Assembly (NCBI GenBank): GCA_023450745.1
Contig: JAEXGR010000052.1
Location: 1-35,219, forward strand
DNA from: Synergistota bacterium
GTDB taxonomy: Bacteria > Synergistota > Synergistia > Synergistales > Synergistaceae
DNA: 35,219 bases
Reading direction: 5' to 3'
Every line of letters begins with the position of its first letter. Within the stretch, counting starts at the first letter, position 1. Below the pieces are notes generated by a model. That model was not told the DNA's origin. It was given only the letters and a program-made list of their open reading frames with translations, and did not search any database. The position numbers were made by a program, and so were the translations under genes. Shown here piece after piece: positions 7,869-16,982 of this stretch.

Positions 7869-8750
7869 ATGGCTACATTTGACGCTTCAAAACTCAACTT
7901 TCCGTTTATGAAGTACCGGAAGATGCTGATAGGCATCAGCCTCGTATGTATCCTCGCATCGTTTGGCCTCCTGATGACGAAAGGGCTGAATCTCGGCGTT
8001 GACTTCACCGGAGGGCTCGTCCTTCAGGTCAAATTTGAAAAGCCGGTCGACATTGCTGAGGTGCGCTCGGCGCTGAGCAAGATCGACCAGGGCAACGCGA
8101 CGATACAGGCCTTTGACGCCACGGACGTGCTCCTGCGCTTCCAGGCACAGGATGATCAGGTCCGTAAGGATGTGCTCGACGTGCTTAAGACCGATGTGGG
8201 AAACTATAAGGTCCTGCGTATAGATAAGATCGGCCCCGTAGTCGGCAGCGAGCTCCGCGCGCAGGCGACATACGCGCTGCTGCTCGCCCTTGCCGGCATT
8301 CTCATCTACATGGCCTTCCGCTTCCGCTTCCGTTTCGGCGCCGCGGCCGTCATATCCCTGATGCACGACGTAATTCTGATGCTCGGCGTTTACAGCCTTA
8401 CCGGCAAAGAGGTCTCCGTCACCTTTATCGCGGCGATCCTCACCGTTGCCGGATACTCGCTGAACGACTCGATAGTCGTGCTCGACCGTATCCGTGAGAA
8501 CTGGGGACAGGTCCGCGGAAAGGGTATCGTCGAACTGGTAAACACCTCGATAAACCAGACCCTTTCGCGTACGATCAACACCTCGGTGACGACGCTGCTG
8601 CCGGTCATCTCCATGTATCTTTTTGGCGGAGAAGTTATTAGTAATTTCGCCTTCGCCTTCCTCATCGGTATCGGCGTCGGTACATACAGCTCGATCTATA
8701 TCGCAAGCTCTATGCTGGTAGAGTGGTACCTGCGCTCGCCGAAGTACTAA
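7869..8750 (+). CDS. secF: Protein translocase subunit SecF
   Basis: SecF (293 residues) is the partner of SecD in the same pmf-driven export complex. It shows the N-terminal membrane helix (about 19-37), the family motif NLGVDFTGG (41-49), a short P1 domain, and the C-terminal RND-type helices with TVAGYSLNDSIVVLDRIREN. The ATG at 7869 follows AAGGAGG (7853-7859) by nine bases. A strong terminator 24 bp after the stop ends the yajC-secD-secF unit. Confidence 0.97.
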   Translation: MATFDASKLNFPFMKYRKMLIGISLVCILASFGLLMTKGLNLGVDFTGGLVLQVKFEKPVDIAEVRSALSKIDQGNATIQAFDATDVLLRFQAQDDQVRKDVLDVLKTDVGNYKVLRIDKIGPVVGSELRAQATYALLLALAGILIYMAFRFRFRFGAAAVISLMHDVILMLGVYSLTGKEVSVTFIAAILTVAGYSLNDSIVVLDRIRENWGQVRGKGIVELVNTSINQTLSRTINTSVTTLLPVISMYLFGGEVISNFAFAFLIGIGVGTYSSIYIASSMLVEWYLRSPKY

Positions 8751-8774
8751 CGCGGGCAGTTACGTCAAATACTT

Positions 8775-8811
8775 AAAAAATCTCTCCCCTTGCGGGGGAG
8801 AGATTTTTTTT
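8775..8811 (+). terminator. Strong intrinsic terminator after secF
   Basis: A 9-bp stem (TCTCTCCCC at 8781-8789 with GGGGAGAGA at 8795-8803) with a 5-base loop is extended by A-T pairs on both sides and ends in a run of eight Ts. The A-run on the left also makes it usable on the other strand, but no opposing gene exists. Confidence 0.93.
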
Positions 8812-8887
8812 ATGTTATGTTGTATCATATAACCGTATATGAAGACAGGCAAAGGCCATTGCCCTTTGCCGACTGGAGGGATTTTGT

Positions 8888-9244
8888 TTGAAAAGCTATA
8901 TACTCGCGATTGTACTGACCATGTTTCTCTCTGCGCTGTTTGCCTTTCAGAATATCGGCGACGTAACCATCCGCTTCCTTATCTTTGAATGGACGCTGCC
9001 GCAGGGAGTGTGGGAGGTAGTGCTCTTCTCTTCAGGGGCGGCCATTATGTGGTTCTTCTCCCTCTTCTCAGTCTTTGAGGTGCGCTCGAAGTATAAGAAA
9101 GAGCTGAAGCAGAAGGATGAAAAGATCGCCGCTTTAGAACAGGAAAAGAAGACGATCCTCGACTCCTTCGTTGCCAGGACCGAGGCAGCGCCGGAGAACC
9201 GCTCACAGGACAGCGGTGCCCCGGAGGCGGGAACGGCGGAATAA
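8888..9244 (+). CDS. LapA-domain (DUF1049) membrane protein
   Basis: This small protein (118 residues) has two hydrophobic segments (about residues 5-22 and 42-62) separated by NIGDVTIRFLIFEWTLP, then a charged coiled-coil-like stretch (about 66-92). This is the layout of LapA/YciS proteins, inner-membrane proteins that in E. coli take part in lipopolysaccharide assembly and regulation with LapB; no lapB is visible here. The TTG at 8888 is seven bases behind GGAGGG (8875-8880). An 8-bp hairpin (8848-8855 with 8863-8870) sits just before the ribosome binding site. A weak -10-like TATAAC lies at 8828-8833 without a good -35. recJ starts three bases after the stop. Confidence 0.75.
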   Translation: MKSYILAIVLTMFLSALFAFQNIGDVTIRFLIFEWTLPQGVWEVVLFSSGAAIMWFFSLFSVFEVRSKYKKELKQKDEKIAALEQEKKTILDSFVARTEAAPENRSQDSGAPEAGTAE

Positions 9245-9247
9245 CCT

Positions 9248-10912
9248 TTGGTCGTACGCTGTACCAAAGACTCACTGAACATCTTTACCCAGTCAGCGGT
9301 CTCAGCGGAAATAGCGGCGAAATTTAATTGTTCACCTTTGCAGGCGTCATTGTTGGAGATGCGCGGGCTTACCGCGGATGTGATGCCGCGTGAGGTGGAA
9401 AATTGGCTTTCCCCACATTTACCGCACCTGTTGGAGAAGCTTGATCTGGGGGCAGAAAATAATAGAGCGGCGGAGTTGGTACGGGGTCTCACACCAACCT
9501 CAAATGTCGTTGTCTACGGCGATTACGATGTGGACGGCATCTCCGCGACGGCGATCGCGATGGAGCTTGCGCTTGTACGCGGCGCTCATGTGCGCTATTT
9601 CATTCCGCACCGTTTCAACCAGGGATACGGCCTTCACAAGGAGGTCGCGACGACGATCGCTAAGCGCGGCTGTGACCTGGTGATCGTCGTCGACTGCGGC
9701 TCGCAGGACGTCGAGGCGGTGGATACACTAAAGAAAAGCGGCATTCCCGTCATCATCTTTGACCATCACCTTGTCGAGGGAACGCCGGCTTGTTGTGATA
9801 CGATGATAAACCCGCAGATATCGGGGGACGCCGCGGCAAAGAAACTATGCGCCACAGGCGTCATTTGGTGTTGGGCCTGGCAGAACGAACTGCTTACCGA
9901 ACGTCAGCTGATGCGGATGCTTGACGTCGTGGCGCTGGCTACGATCGCCGACTGCGTTTCCTTGGCCTCTTCGCTTAACCGCGCGCTTGTGCGCGAGGGG
10001 CTGAAGTCGATCCGCACGCATACGCGCCCCGGTCTCAATATCCTGATGGAACAGCTGGGCATCGCCCCATCGTCAATAGACACCGAAGACCTCGCGATGA
10101 AGATAATTCCCTGCCTCAACGCGGCGGGACGGCTCTATCTCGCCGACCTTGCGGTGGATATACTCTTCCCGAGCAAGAATCTCGCGAGCAATGTCGGCAG
10201 GCTTATCGCGCTGAACCGCAAGCGCCGTGAGCTCTCGTCGAAGATACTGGAGCAGGTCGACAGCGCCGAAAAGGGCGAATACAAATACGTGCTCACCAAC
10301 AGCGACTGGTCGGTGGGGGTTCTAAGCAGCGTCGCGAGCCGCATCTGCAGTGAGCGTAATTCGCCGGTGGCCCTTGTGGCAGCGGTGGGCGACATTATGC
10401 GCGGTACGCTGCGCATGCCGGCGGGCGGTGATGCGGTCGGCGTGCTGAAAAAGCTGGCTCCGCTGCTCAACACCTGGGGCGGCCACCGGCTCGCTGCCGG
10501 TTTCAGCGTGAAGAGCGAGAACTGGGACAAACTGCGCGGCATGATGGAGACGATGCTCTCCGAGGTCAAGGTCGTCGGCGAAAAGGAGGATCTCCTCTAC
10601 TGGAACCCTCTTAATATGGATATGAACACCTGGTCCGAGGCGGTAGCGCTCGGCCCCTTCGGCATGGAAAACCCCGCGCCGATGCTTTACGCCCCTTACG
10701 GGGGGCAGATGCGTGTGGTACCATTGGGCAAAACTGGAAAACATGTTAAGGTCGAGCTCGGTTCGGCCTCGCTTCTGGCCTTTGGCGCCGCCGATATGTT
10801 TGACGGCCGCGGGGACATCGACGGCTGGGTATATAAGCCCCGCCTCGATACGTGGCGGAACGTCACCTCTCTTCAGTTTATACTTGAAAAGATGGTAGTC
10901 CAGGAGCAATAA
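9248..10912 (+). CDS. recJ: Single-stranded-DNA-specific exonuclease RecJ
   Basis: RecJ (554 residues) is a 5'-3' ssDNA exonuclease of the DHH phosphoesterase family, acting in RecF-pathway recombination and repair. The DHH domain has YGDYDVDG (90-97, metal-binding Asps) and DHH at 172-174. The DHHA1 domain has the GGH motif at 411-413 in GGHRLAAGFS, and an OB-like C-terminal part follows. The TTG at 9248 is close behind the previous stop and has only a weak purine stretch (GGCGGAA) as ribosome binding site, so translation may be coupled to the upstream gene. The start is therefore less certain than the function. Confidence 0.93.
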   Translation: MVVRCTKDSLNIFTQSAVSAEIAAKFNCSPLQASLLEMRGLTADVMPREVENWLSPHLPHLLEKLDLGAENNRAAELVRGLTPTSNVVVYGDYDVDGISATAIAMELALVRGAHVRYFIPHRFNQGYGLHKEVATTIAKRGCDLVIVVDCGSQDVEAVDTLKKSGIPVIIFDHHLVEGTPACCDTMINPQISGDAAAKKLCATGVIWCWAWQNELLTERQLMRMLDVVALATIADCVSLASSLNRALVREGLKSIRTHTRPGLNILMEQLGIAPSSIDTEDLAMKIIPCLNAAGRLYLADLAVDILFPSKNLASNVGRLIALNRKRRELSSKILEQVDSAEKGEYKYVLTNSDWSVGVLSSVASRICSERNSPVALVAAVGDIMRGTLRMPAGGDAVGVLKKLAPLLNTWGGHRLAAGFSVKSENWDKLRGMMETMLSEVKVVGEKEDLLYWNPLNMDMNTWSEAVALGPFGMENPAPMLYAPYGGQMRVVPLGKTGKHVKVELGSASLLAFGAADMFDGRGDIDGWVYKPRLDTWRNVTSLQFILEKMVVQEQ

Positions 10913-10935
10913 TTCGTGCTGCGGTGGTGTGGTGT

Positions 10936-13290
10936 ATGAACACGGAAAATAAGGGTACGGTTGCAAATGTAAGATCCGCCCATATGACGGAGATTGCCAA
11001 CATGGGCGGTTTCTCCATTGGGGAGCGGGAGAGCCGGGCGTTGATGGAGAGCTATTGGGGACGTGTCTCCGAGGAGCAGCGCGTAGCGTCACTGCGCCTT
11101 GCCTGGCAGGACCTCTGGGCGAAGGCCGCTCTTTACCTGCCCAAAGACGATATGAAGATAATAGGAGAAGCCTTCGTATTCTCCTCGGTGGCGCATGGGA
11201 AGCAGCGCCGCCATACCGGCGAGCCATATATAATCCACACGGTGAGCGTCGCCGCGATACTTGCGAGTATGGAGATAGACCGGGAGACGATCGTCGCCGC
11301 ACTGCTTCACGACGTGCTTGAGGATACCCCGGTAACGCCGCAGCAGCTTGCGGAAAAATTTGGCGAGGGCGTCGTCACCCTGGTGGACGGTGTGACGAAG
11401 CTCGGAAAGCTGCAGTTTAAATCGGTCGAGGAATATCAGTCTGAAAATCTCAGAAAAATGTTCGTCGTCATGGCGAAGGACATCCGCGTGGTGCTCATAA
11501 AGCTTGCGGACCGCCTCCACAATATGCGCACGATATCCTCCCATAAAAGGGAAAAGCAGCTCTCGATAGCGCGCGAGACCCTCGAGATATACGCGCCGCT
11601 CGCCCATCGTCTCGGAATATACCAGGTAAAGCGCGAACTTGAGGACCTTTCCTTCCGTATCCTGGACCCAGAGATGTTTTATGACATCAAACGACGGGTG
11701 CGGAAAAAACTCCCCGAGCGCGAGGCTATAATCAAAGAGGCGATGGATATCCTTGAACAGCGTCTCAAAGAGGATAAGATAGAGGCCTCCATCAAAGGCA
11801 GGCCGAAGCACTTTTACAGCATCTACGAAAAAATGCGCCGCAAGAACCTCTCTCTCGAACAGCTCTACGACCTGCTCGCGCTTCGCGTCGTCGTGAAGAC
11901 GATCGGCGAATGCTATCAGGTACTGGGGCTTGTCCATACAATCTGGAAACCCATCCCCGGGCTTTTTGACGACTATATCGCCAACCCGAAGAGCAACATG
12001 TATCAGTCGCTCCATACGACGGTGGTCGGCCCGGAGGGAGAGCCTCTCGAGGTGCAGATACGAACGAAGGAGATGCACCTGCTCGCCGAATACGGTATCG
12101 CGGCCCACTGGAATTATAAAGAGGGCGGCCATAAGGTAGACAATCTGGACAAGGGGCTCACCTGGATACGCAAGGCGCTCGACGCGGCGCCAGAGCGCGG
12201 CGAGGGAGATTCCGGCGGCGCGGGAGAGGGAAACGCCGAGGGGACATCTGAGGGCACGCTCTTCCTGGACAACCTCAAGACCGACGTGCTCTCTAACGAC
12301 GTGTTCGTATTTACCCCCAAGGGCAAGGTCGTGCGGGTGCCTAACGGCTCCACCTCGATAGACTTCGCCTACGCCGTGCACACGCAGGTCGGACATAAAT
12401 GCGTCGGCACGATGATAAACGGGCGTATCGCGCCAATGGACCAGGAGCTCCACAACGGAGACATCGTCCGTATCCTCACCTCGCCGCAGGGCAAACCCTC
12501 GCGCGACTGGCTGAAGATCGCGAAGTCAAACCGAACCCGCAGTAAAATAAAGTCCTGGTTCCGCCAGCAGGAGCGCCAGGAGCGTGAGGAGAAGTCCAAG
12601 CGCGGCCACGAACTGCTTGAAAAAGAGGCGGCCCGCCGCAGTCCGGGAGTAGAAAACCCGCTGGAGGCGATAAATTCTCAGCTTTCGCATATTGCGCGCG
12701 AGCTTGGATATTCCGGCCTGGAAGAGCTGATAATCGCCGTGGGCTCCGGCAGCCATTCCCCCGCGAGCGTCCTCGGCCGCATTACGCCGGACAGCGCCAA
12801 GCTGCAGCCCGAGGCTATTCCCGATACCCCCGCGCCGCGGCAGCGGAAGGAGGCGGACTCTGAGATCGTGGTTGAGGGAGCCCAGGGAGTGCTTGTGACT
12901 CTTGCTCAGTGCTGCCGTCCGATACCTGGCGACCCGATAGTCGGCGTTGTCACGCAGAGCCGCGGCATCTCCGTACACCGTAAAGACTGTGTGAACATAG
13001 AAAAGTCGGATACGGCCAAGCAGGTGGCGGTGTCGTGGGGCAAGCCGAAGGACACGCGCTATACGGCGCGCATAAAGGTCGAAGGGGTGGAGAAACAGTC
13101 GCTTCTCGCAGAAATCGTCCAGGCGATCGCGCTGATGGACGGGCTGATAACCAACGTTAAGGCCAGCGTCGTCAACAACAGCCGCACGCGCGTGGTGGCG
13201 GATCTGCAGGTGAAGGATCTTGAGCACCTTTACCGTATCATCGCGAAGCTCAATAATATCTCGGGAATATTGGAAATAACCAGGGGGTAA
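10936..13290 (+). CDS. rel: (p)ppGpp synthetase/hydrolase, RelA/SpoT family
   Basis: This long RSH enzyme makes and degrades the stringent-response alarmone (p)ppGpp. The HD hydrolase domain is intact (RHTGEPYIIHT and LLHDVLED, with H125-D126), so hydrolase activity is expected. The synthetase domain follows (GRPKHFYSIYEKM and NPKSNMYQSLHTTV), then a TGS domain (DVFVFTPKGKVVRVPNGST), a zinc-finger/CC-type segment (QCCRPIPGDPIVG) and a C-terminal ACT domain. This is the arrangement of bifunctional Rel. A Gly/Glu/Ser-rich low-complexity linker lies between the synthetase and TGS domains. The ATG at 10936 gives 784 residues; an in-frame GTG at 10924 would add four. Neither has a strong ribosome binding site (GGTGGTG-rich leader). 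dtd follows after 8 bp. Confidence 0.95.
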   Translation: MNTENKGTVANVRSAHMTEIANMGGFSIGERESRALMESYWGRVSEEQRVASLRLAWQDLWAKAALYLPKDDMKIIGEAFVFSSVAHGKQRRHTGEPYIIHTVSVAAILASMEIDRETIVAALLHDVLEDTPVTPQQLAEKFGEGVVTLVDGVTKLGKLQFKSVEEYQSENLRKMFVVMAKDIRVVLIKLADRLHNMRTISSHKREKQLSIARETLEIYAPLAHRLGIYQVKRELEDLSFRILDPEMFYDIKRRVRKKLPEREAIIKEAMDILEQRLKEDKIEASIKGRPKHFYSIYEKMRRKNLSLEQLYDLLALRVVVKTIGECYQVLGLVHTIWKPIPGLFDDYIANPKSNMYQSLHTTVVGPEGEPLEVQIRTKEMHLLAEYGIAAHWNYKEGGHKVDNLDKGLTWIRKALDAAPERGEGDSGGAGEGNAEGTSEGTLFLDNLKTDVLSNDVFVFTPKGKVVRVPNGSTSIDFAYAVHTQVGHKCVGTMINGRIAPMDQELHNGDIVRILTSPQGKPSRDWLKIAKSNRTRSKIKSWFRQQERQEREEKSKRGHELLEKEAARRSPGVENPLEAINSQLSHIARELGYSGLEELIIAVGSGSHSPASVLGRITPDSAKLQPEAIPDTPAPRQRKEADSEIVVEGAQGVLVTLAQCCRPIPGDPIVGVVTQSRGISVHRKDCVNIEKSDTAKQVAVSWGKPKDTRYTARIKVEGVEKQSLLAEIVQAIALMDGLITNVKASVVNNSRTRVVADLQVKDLEHLYRIIAKLNNISGILEITRG

Positions 13291-13298
13291 AGAAATAC

Positions 13299-13742
13299 AT
13301 GAAGGCGCTTTTACAGAGAGTCTCTTCCTCTAAAGTATCAGTGAACGGCGTCACCGTCGGCGAGATCGGCCGCGGCATTACGGTGCTGCTGGGCGTGATC
13401 CCGGAAGATACGCAGAGGGACATAGACTGGCTGGCTGAAAAAATTGTAAATCTTCGCATCTTTGACGATGAAGATGGTAAAATGAATCTTTCAGTCTCCG
13501 ATGTGCGGGGGGAGATATTGGTAATTTCCCAATTTACCCTCTGCGGAGAGTGTAAAAAGGGCCGCCGCCCCTCGTGGGCGAAGGCTGCGGCGCCTGAGTT
13601 TGCCAACGAGATGTATCTGAAATTTATCGACGCGGTTAAAAAAGAGGGTATCCCTGTCGCCCACGGCCAGTTTCAGGCACACATGGCGGTGGATATACAG
13701 AACGACGGGCCCGTTACCCTGATGATAGATACCAAGGAGTGA
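13299..13742 (+). CDS. dtd: D-aminoacyl-tRNA deacylase
   Basis: DTD (147 residues) hydrolyses D-aminoacyl-tRNAs and mischarged Gly-tRNAAla as a translation proofreader in the cytosol. Both active-site signatures are present: SQFTL (77-81) and, near the C-terminus, NDGPVT for the NxGPVT motif. The start MKALLQRVSSSKVSV is typical of the family and follows AGGGGGT (about 13282-13288). The rel-dtd neighbourhood is common in bacteria. Confidence 0.96.
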   Translation: MKALLQRVSSSKVSVNGVTVGEIGRGITVLLGVIPEDTQRDIDWLAEKIVNLRIFDDEDGKMNLSVSDVRGEILVISQFTLCGECKKGRRPSWAKAAAPEFANEMYLKFIDAVKKEGIPVAHGQFQAHMAVDIQNDGPVTLMIDTKE

Positions 13743-13747
13743 GATGA

Positions 13748-14377
13748 ATGAATATTAAAAGGTTTCCGCTGGGGACACTATGGACGAACTGCTATCTGAT
13801 CTGGGATGATTCCGGCGACGGCTTCGTCATTGATCCGGGCGGTCCCGCCAAGGAGGTGGAGGATTTTATCCGCAGCCAGGACATACGGGTGCACTGGATA
13901 ATCCTCACTCACGGCCACAGCGACCACATCGGCGGCATCGCCGATCTGCGCAACCTCTCGGAGAACGGCGTCGCCATCCAAAGCGAGGATGCCGAGTGTC
14001 TGACGAGCGCGAGCAAAAACCTCTCGACCTACATGGGCGACGCGCTGGAGCTTCCATCCGCGGAGAAGATGCTTAACGACGGCGACCGGCTGAAGGTCGG
14101 CAAGATGACGCTCGACGTCATCCATACCCCCGGCCACACGCCCGGCGGAATCTGTATCGTGGTAACGGACGGCGAAGAGCAGATACTGATCTCCGGCGAC
14201 ACCCTCTTTGCCCGTTCAATCGGCAGGAGCGACCTCCCCGGCGGCAACGAGGACGTCCTTATCGAATCGCTGAAAAAGCTGGACGGACTGCCCGATAAGC
14301 TGAGAGTATTTCCGGGACACGGTCCCGAAACGACGATCGGGGCGGAAAAACAGTATAATCCCTACTGGCCCAGATAG
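13748..14377 (+). CDS. Metallo-beta-lactamase-fold hydrolase (glyoxalase II-like)
   Basis: This 209-residue single-domain metallo-hydrolase shows the metal motif HGHSDH (55-60), the further ligand His in HTPGHTPGG, the bridging Asp in SGDTLF, and the last His in FPGHGPET. The sequence resembles the short glyoxalase II-like (YcbL/GloB2-type) hydrolases found next to dtd and rel in many bacteria. The physiological substrate cannot be told from sequence. The ATG at 13748 is eight bases behind AAGGAG (13734-13739), which lies inside the end of dtd. Confidence 0.88.
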   Translation: MNIKRFPLGTLWTNCYLIWDDSGDGFVIDPGGPAKEVEDFIRSQDIRVHWIILTHGHSDHIGGIADLRNLSENGVAIQSEDAECLTSASKNLSTYMGDALELPSAEKMLNDGDRLKVGKMTLDVIHTPGHTPGGICIVVTDGEEQILISGDTLFARSIGRSDLPGGNEDVLIESLKKLDGLPDKLRVFPGHGPETTIGAEKQYNPYWPR

Positions 14378-14385
14378 GTCCCGGA

Positions 14386-15084
14386 ATGGATTTCTCGCAG
14401 CTTCCGCACTGCGAACGGCCACGGGAAAAACTTATTAAATACGGCCCGGAGTCGCTCTCCCTCGCCGAGCTCCTTGCGATTCTCCTGAGGACCGGACGGA
14501 AGGGCGAGGATGTGGCGGCCCTCTCGCAGAGCCTGCTGAAGCGGATGGGCGGCTTGGAGGGGCTGGCGCGGGCCTCCACGGCGGAGCTGATGCAGGAAAA
14601 GGGGCTCAAAGAGGCTAAGGTCGCCTCTCTCGCCGCGGCGATCGAGCTGGGCAAGCGCATGGTACTCATGAAAAGCGCCGAAAGCGCGAGCTGGCGGCGC
14701 GTGCTGCTCTCGAAGGCGTTGGAGACAAAATATATGGAGAGAGAGTGCATCTTCGCCTTTTTTCTCAACGCGAAGGATCGTGTGCTGGGGGAATCCGTGC
14801 TCTCCTATGGCGGCATCTCCGGCGCCTACCTGGATCTGCCGGTCTTCTTCCGGCAGGCGGTGAGGGTCACGGCGGCGAAGGTCATTGTACTGCACAACCA
14901 CCCCGACGGCTGCCAGAGGCCGAGCCGCGAAGATATCGCGCTCACCGAACATATAGAACAGGGGCTGCGCTTTCTGGGAATGCAGCTCAAGGGGCACTAT
15001 ATCGCCGCCGGCGGCGGCCTCTTTCCCGTCAAGGGAGAGCCATTGCCGGTGAACGGCCTGGAGGCCGCGGCGGATAAAATTTGA
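14386..15084 (+). CDS. radC: RadC/JAMM-domain protein
   Basis: This protein (232 residues) has an N-terminal helix-hairpin-helix-type region (about 1-90, LSLAELLAILLRTGRKGEDV) and a C-terminal JAMM/MPN+ domain with the H-x-H-x7-S-x2-D metal motif (H170, H172, S180, D183). The family was named for a radiation phenotype that later proved to map elsewhere, so the true function is unresolved. Its position directly upstream of mreB is a widespread bacterial arrangement. The ATG at 14386 lies eight bases after the previous stop with a weak ribosome binding site. Confidence 0.92.
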   Translation: MDFSQLPHCERPREKLIKYGPESLSLAELLAILLRTGRKGEDVAALSQSLLKRMGGLEGLARASTAELMQEKGLKEAKVASLAAAIELGKRMVLMKSAESASWRRVLLSKALETKYMERECIFAFFLNAKDRVLGESVLSYGGISGAYLDLPVFFRQAVRVTAAKVIVLHNHPDGCQRPSREDIALTEHIEQGLRFLGMQLKGHYIAAGGGLFPVKGEPLPVNGLEAAADKI

Positions 15085-15124
15085 GGACTAAATCAGAAAA
15101 GTCAATCGAAAGCGGGGGCTCGTT

Positions 15125-16180
15125 TTGTTCAGTTTCAGACCCAACCTCTTCAACCACGAGATAGGTATAGATATTGGGACGGTAAATACGGTCATATATG
15201 TCAAATCAAAGGGGGTCGTCATCAACGAACCCTCAGTTATCGCGGTGCGCAACCTTGGCCGCAAGGGACAGAAAGAGATAATCGCCTTCGGCGCCGCTGC
15301 GAAAAAGATGGTGGGGCGCACGCCGCAGGGGATCACGACTGTCCGCCCCCTCTCGCACGGCGTCATCGCCGATTTTGAGATGACGCAGCATATGATACGC
15401 CACTACATGTCACAGGCGACGGCCTCAAGCGGCCTCTTCTCACATCCGCGCGTCGCCGTCTGTGTGCCGGCGAGCGTCACCGAGGTGGAAAAGCGCGCCG
15501 TCGTTGAAGTTACGCTCGCGGCGGGGGCCAAGGAGGCCTTTGTCGTGGAGGAGCCGCTCGCCGCGGCGGTGGGCATTGGCCTGCCGATCGACGAGGCGCA
15601 GGGCAACATGGTCGTCAATATGGGCGGCGGGACCTGCGAGGTGGCGGTGCTGTCTTTGGGCGGTATCGTCATCAACCAGTCGGTCAGAGTGGCGGGGGAC
15701 GCCCTTGACGAGGCGATCATCTCGATGCTGCGGCAGAACTACACCCTGGCGATCGGCGAGAGCACGGCTGAGGAGATAAAGATCGCGATCGGCTCCGTTA
15801 TTCCGCTGGAGCAGGAGCTCAAGATGGATGTCAAGGGACGCGACCTTGTTGACGGACTGCCGAAGGTGGTAAGCATCTGCTCCGAGGAGGTCCGCGAGGC
15901 GATCGAACCGATCGTAACGCAGATCGAGGAGACGATACGCTCGACCATCGAGCGCACGCCGCCAGAGCTCGTCCGCGACATCGTAGATCAGGGCATCGTC
16001 CTCTCCGGAGGCACGGCCAACCTTCGCGGCCTCAACATCCGCTTCGCCGACGCGCTGAATGTGCCGATACATATCGCGGAGCAGCCCGTCTACTCCGTGG
16101 CTCTCGGCCTCGGAAAGATACTCGAAATGCCGCAGGATAAAAACAGGCTCTCGATCACGGTCGAGAAACAGGGCGTTTAA
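15125..16180 (+). CDS. mreB: Rod-shape-determining actin homologue MreB
   Basis: MreB (351 residues) forms membrane-associated antiparallel filaments that orient the elongasome. The actin-fold phosphate-1 motif GIDIGT (14-19) and the VEEP segment (141-144) with the catalytic-type Glu are present, as is the C-terminal SGGTANLRGL adenosine loop. The phosphate-2 motif reads VVNMGGGT (163-170): the usual Asp of DIGGGT is Asn165 (codon AAT at 15617-15619). The family would otherwise be expected to use that Asp in Mg-ATP handling. The TTG at 15125 follows a G-rich stretch (15114-15118). mreC begins 16 bp downstream, and mreD and mrdA follow. Confidence 0.96.
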   Translation: MFSFRPNLFNHEIGIDIGTVNTVIYVKSKGVVINEPSVIAVRNLGRKGQKEIIAFGAAAKKMVGRTPQGITTVRPLSHGVIADFEMTQHMIRHYMSQATASSGLFSHPRVAVCVPASVTEVEKRAVVEVTLAAGAKEAFVVEEPLAAAVGIGLPIDEAQGNMVVNMGGGTCEVAVLSLGGIVINQSVRVAGDALDEAIISMLRQNYTLAIGESTAEEIKIAIGSVIPLEQELKMDVKGRDLVDGLPKVVSICSEEVREAIEPIVTQIEETIRSTIERTPPELVRDIVDQGIVLSGGTANLRGLNIRFADALNVPIHIAEQPVYSVALGLGKILEMPQDKNRLSITVEKQGV

Positions 16181-16196
16181 GGGGCGGAATCAATAG

Positions 16197-16982
16197 ATGC
16201 AGCTGCTTGGCAGAGAAAGCCGTCCCTGGCTCAGCGGAGTGATCTCCGTACTTGCCGGGGTGGCGGTCCTGCTTTTAATGACCGCGGTGCCAGCCGCGAA
16301 ATACAGCGCCGTCGAGTGGGTGAACGCGGCGCTCACATATCCGGAGAAACCGGTGCTCTATGTGCGCAACCTTGTGCAGCTCAGCGGTAACTGGGTGCTT
16401 GAGCGCGCGAGCCTCAATGAACGCGTGGAACGGCTGGAACTTAAGAATCAGGCCCTCACGGAGGCTCTCCAGCGGGCGGCGATAAAGGTGCCTGCGCCGA
16501 AAGAGTCCTATGTCCGCGCTCTCGTCACGCTGCGCTATCCGCAGGATTGGTGGCAGGAGTTTCGCATTGACAAGGGCTCACGCGACGGCGTCGTCGAAAA
16601 GGCGGCCGTCACCTCGGAGGGATATCTTGTCGGCCGTGTCACGAGGGTTGGCAGTGACTATGCCTGGGTCGAGCTTATCACCTCCTCGTCGTTCCTGCTT
16701 GCGGCGGCTGTGGACCAGACGCGCGACCTCGGAGTGGTCAACGGAGACGACTTCGGACATCTCAAGCTGCTCTATATACCTGAGGAGCGCAAACTCAAAC
16801 AGGGCATGACCATATCTACCTCGCTGATGAGCGACCTCATACCGCCGGGGCTGCCGATCGGGACGATAATCGACATAGACGAAAACAGGGAAGGCTATAC
16901 GGAGATGAGCCTCAGCGCCGGTGCGCATCTGACACAGCTCTATAATGTGGAGGTCTTTACCGGCAGGGGGGCGCAGAAATGA
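16197..16982 (+). CDS. mreC: Rod-shape-determining protein MreC
   Basis: MreC (261 residues) is a bitopic membrane protein that links MreB to PBP2 in the periplasm. One N-terminal membrane helix (about residues 17-34) is followed by a coiled coil (about 60-95) and the beta-barrel domains (KGSRDGVVEKAAVTSEGYLVGRV, written in part). The ATG at 16197 has a weak AGGGGCGGA leader. The stop overlaps the mreD start as ATGA. Confidence 0.93.
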   Translation: MQLLGRESRPWLSGVISVLAGVAVLLLMTAVPAAKYSAVEWVNAALTYPEKPVLYVRNLVQLSGNWVLERASLNERVERLELKNQALTEALQRAAIKVPAPKESYVRALVTLRYPQDWWQEFRIDKGSRDGVVEKAAVTSEGYLVGRVTRVGSDYAWVELITSSSFLLAAAVDQTRDLGVVNGDDFGHLKLLYIPEERKLKQGMTISTSLMSDLIPPGLPIGTIIDIDENREGYTEMSLSAGAHLTQLYNVEVFTGRGAQK

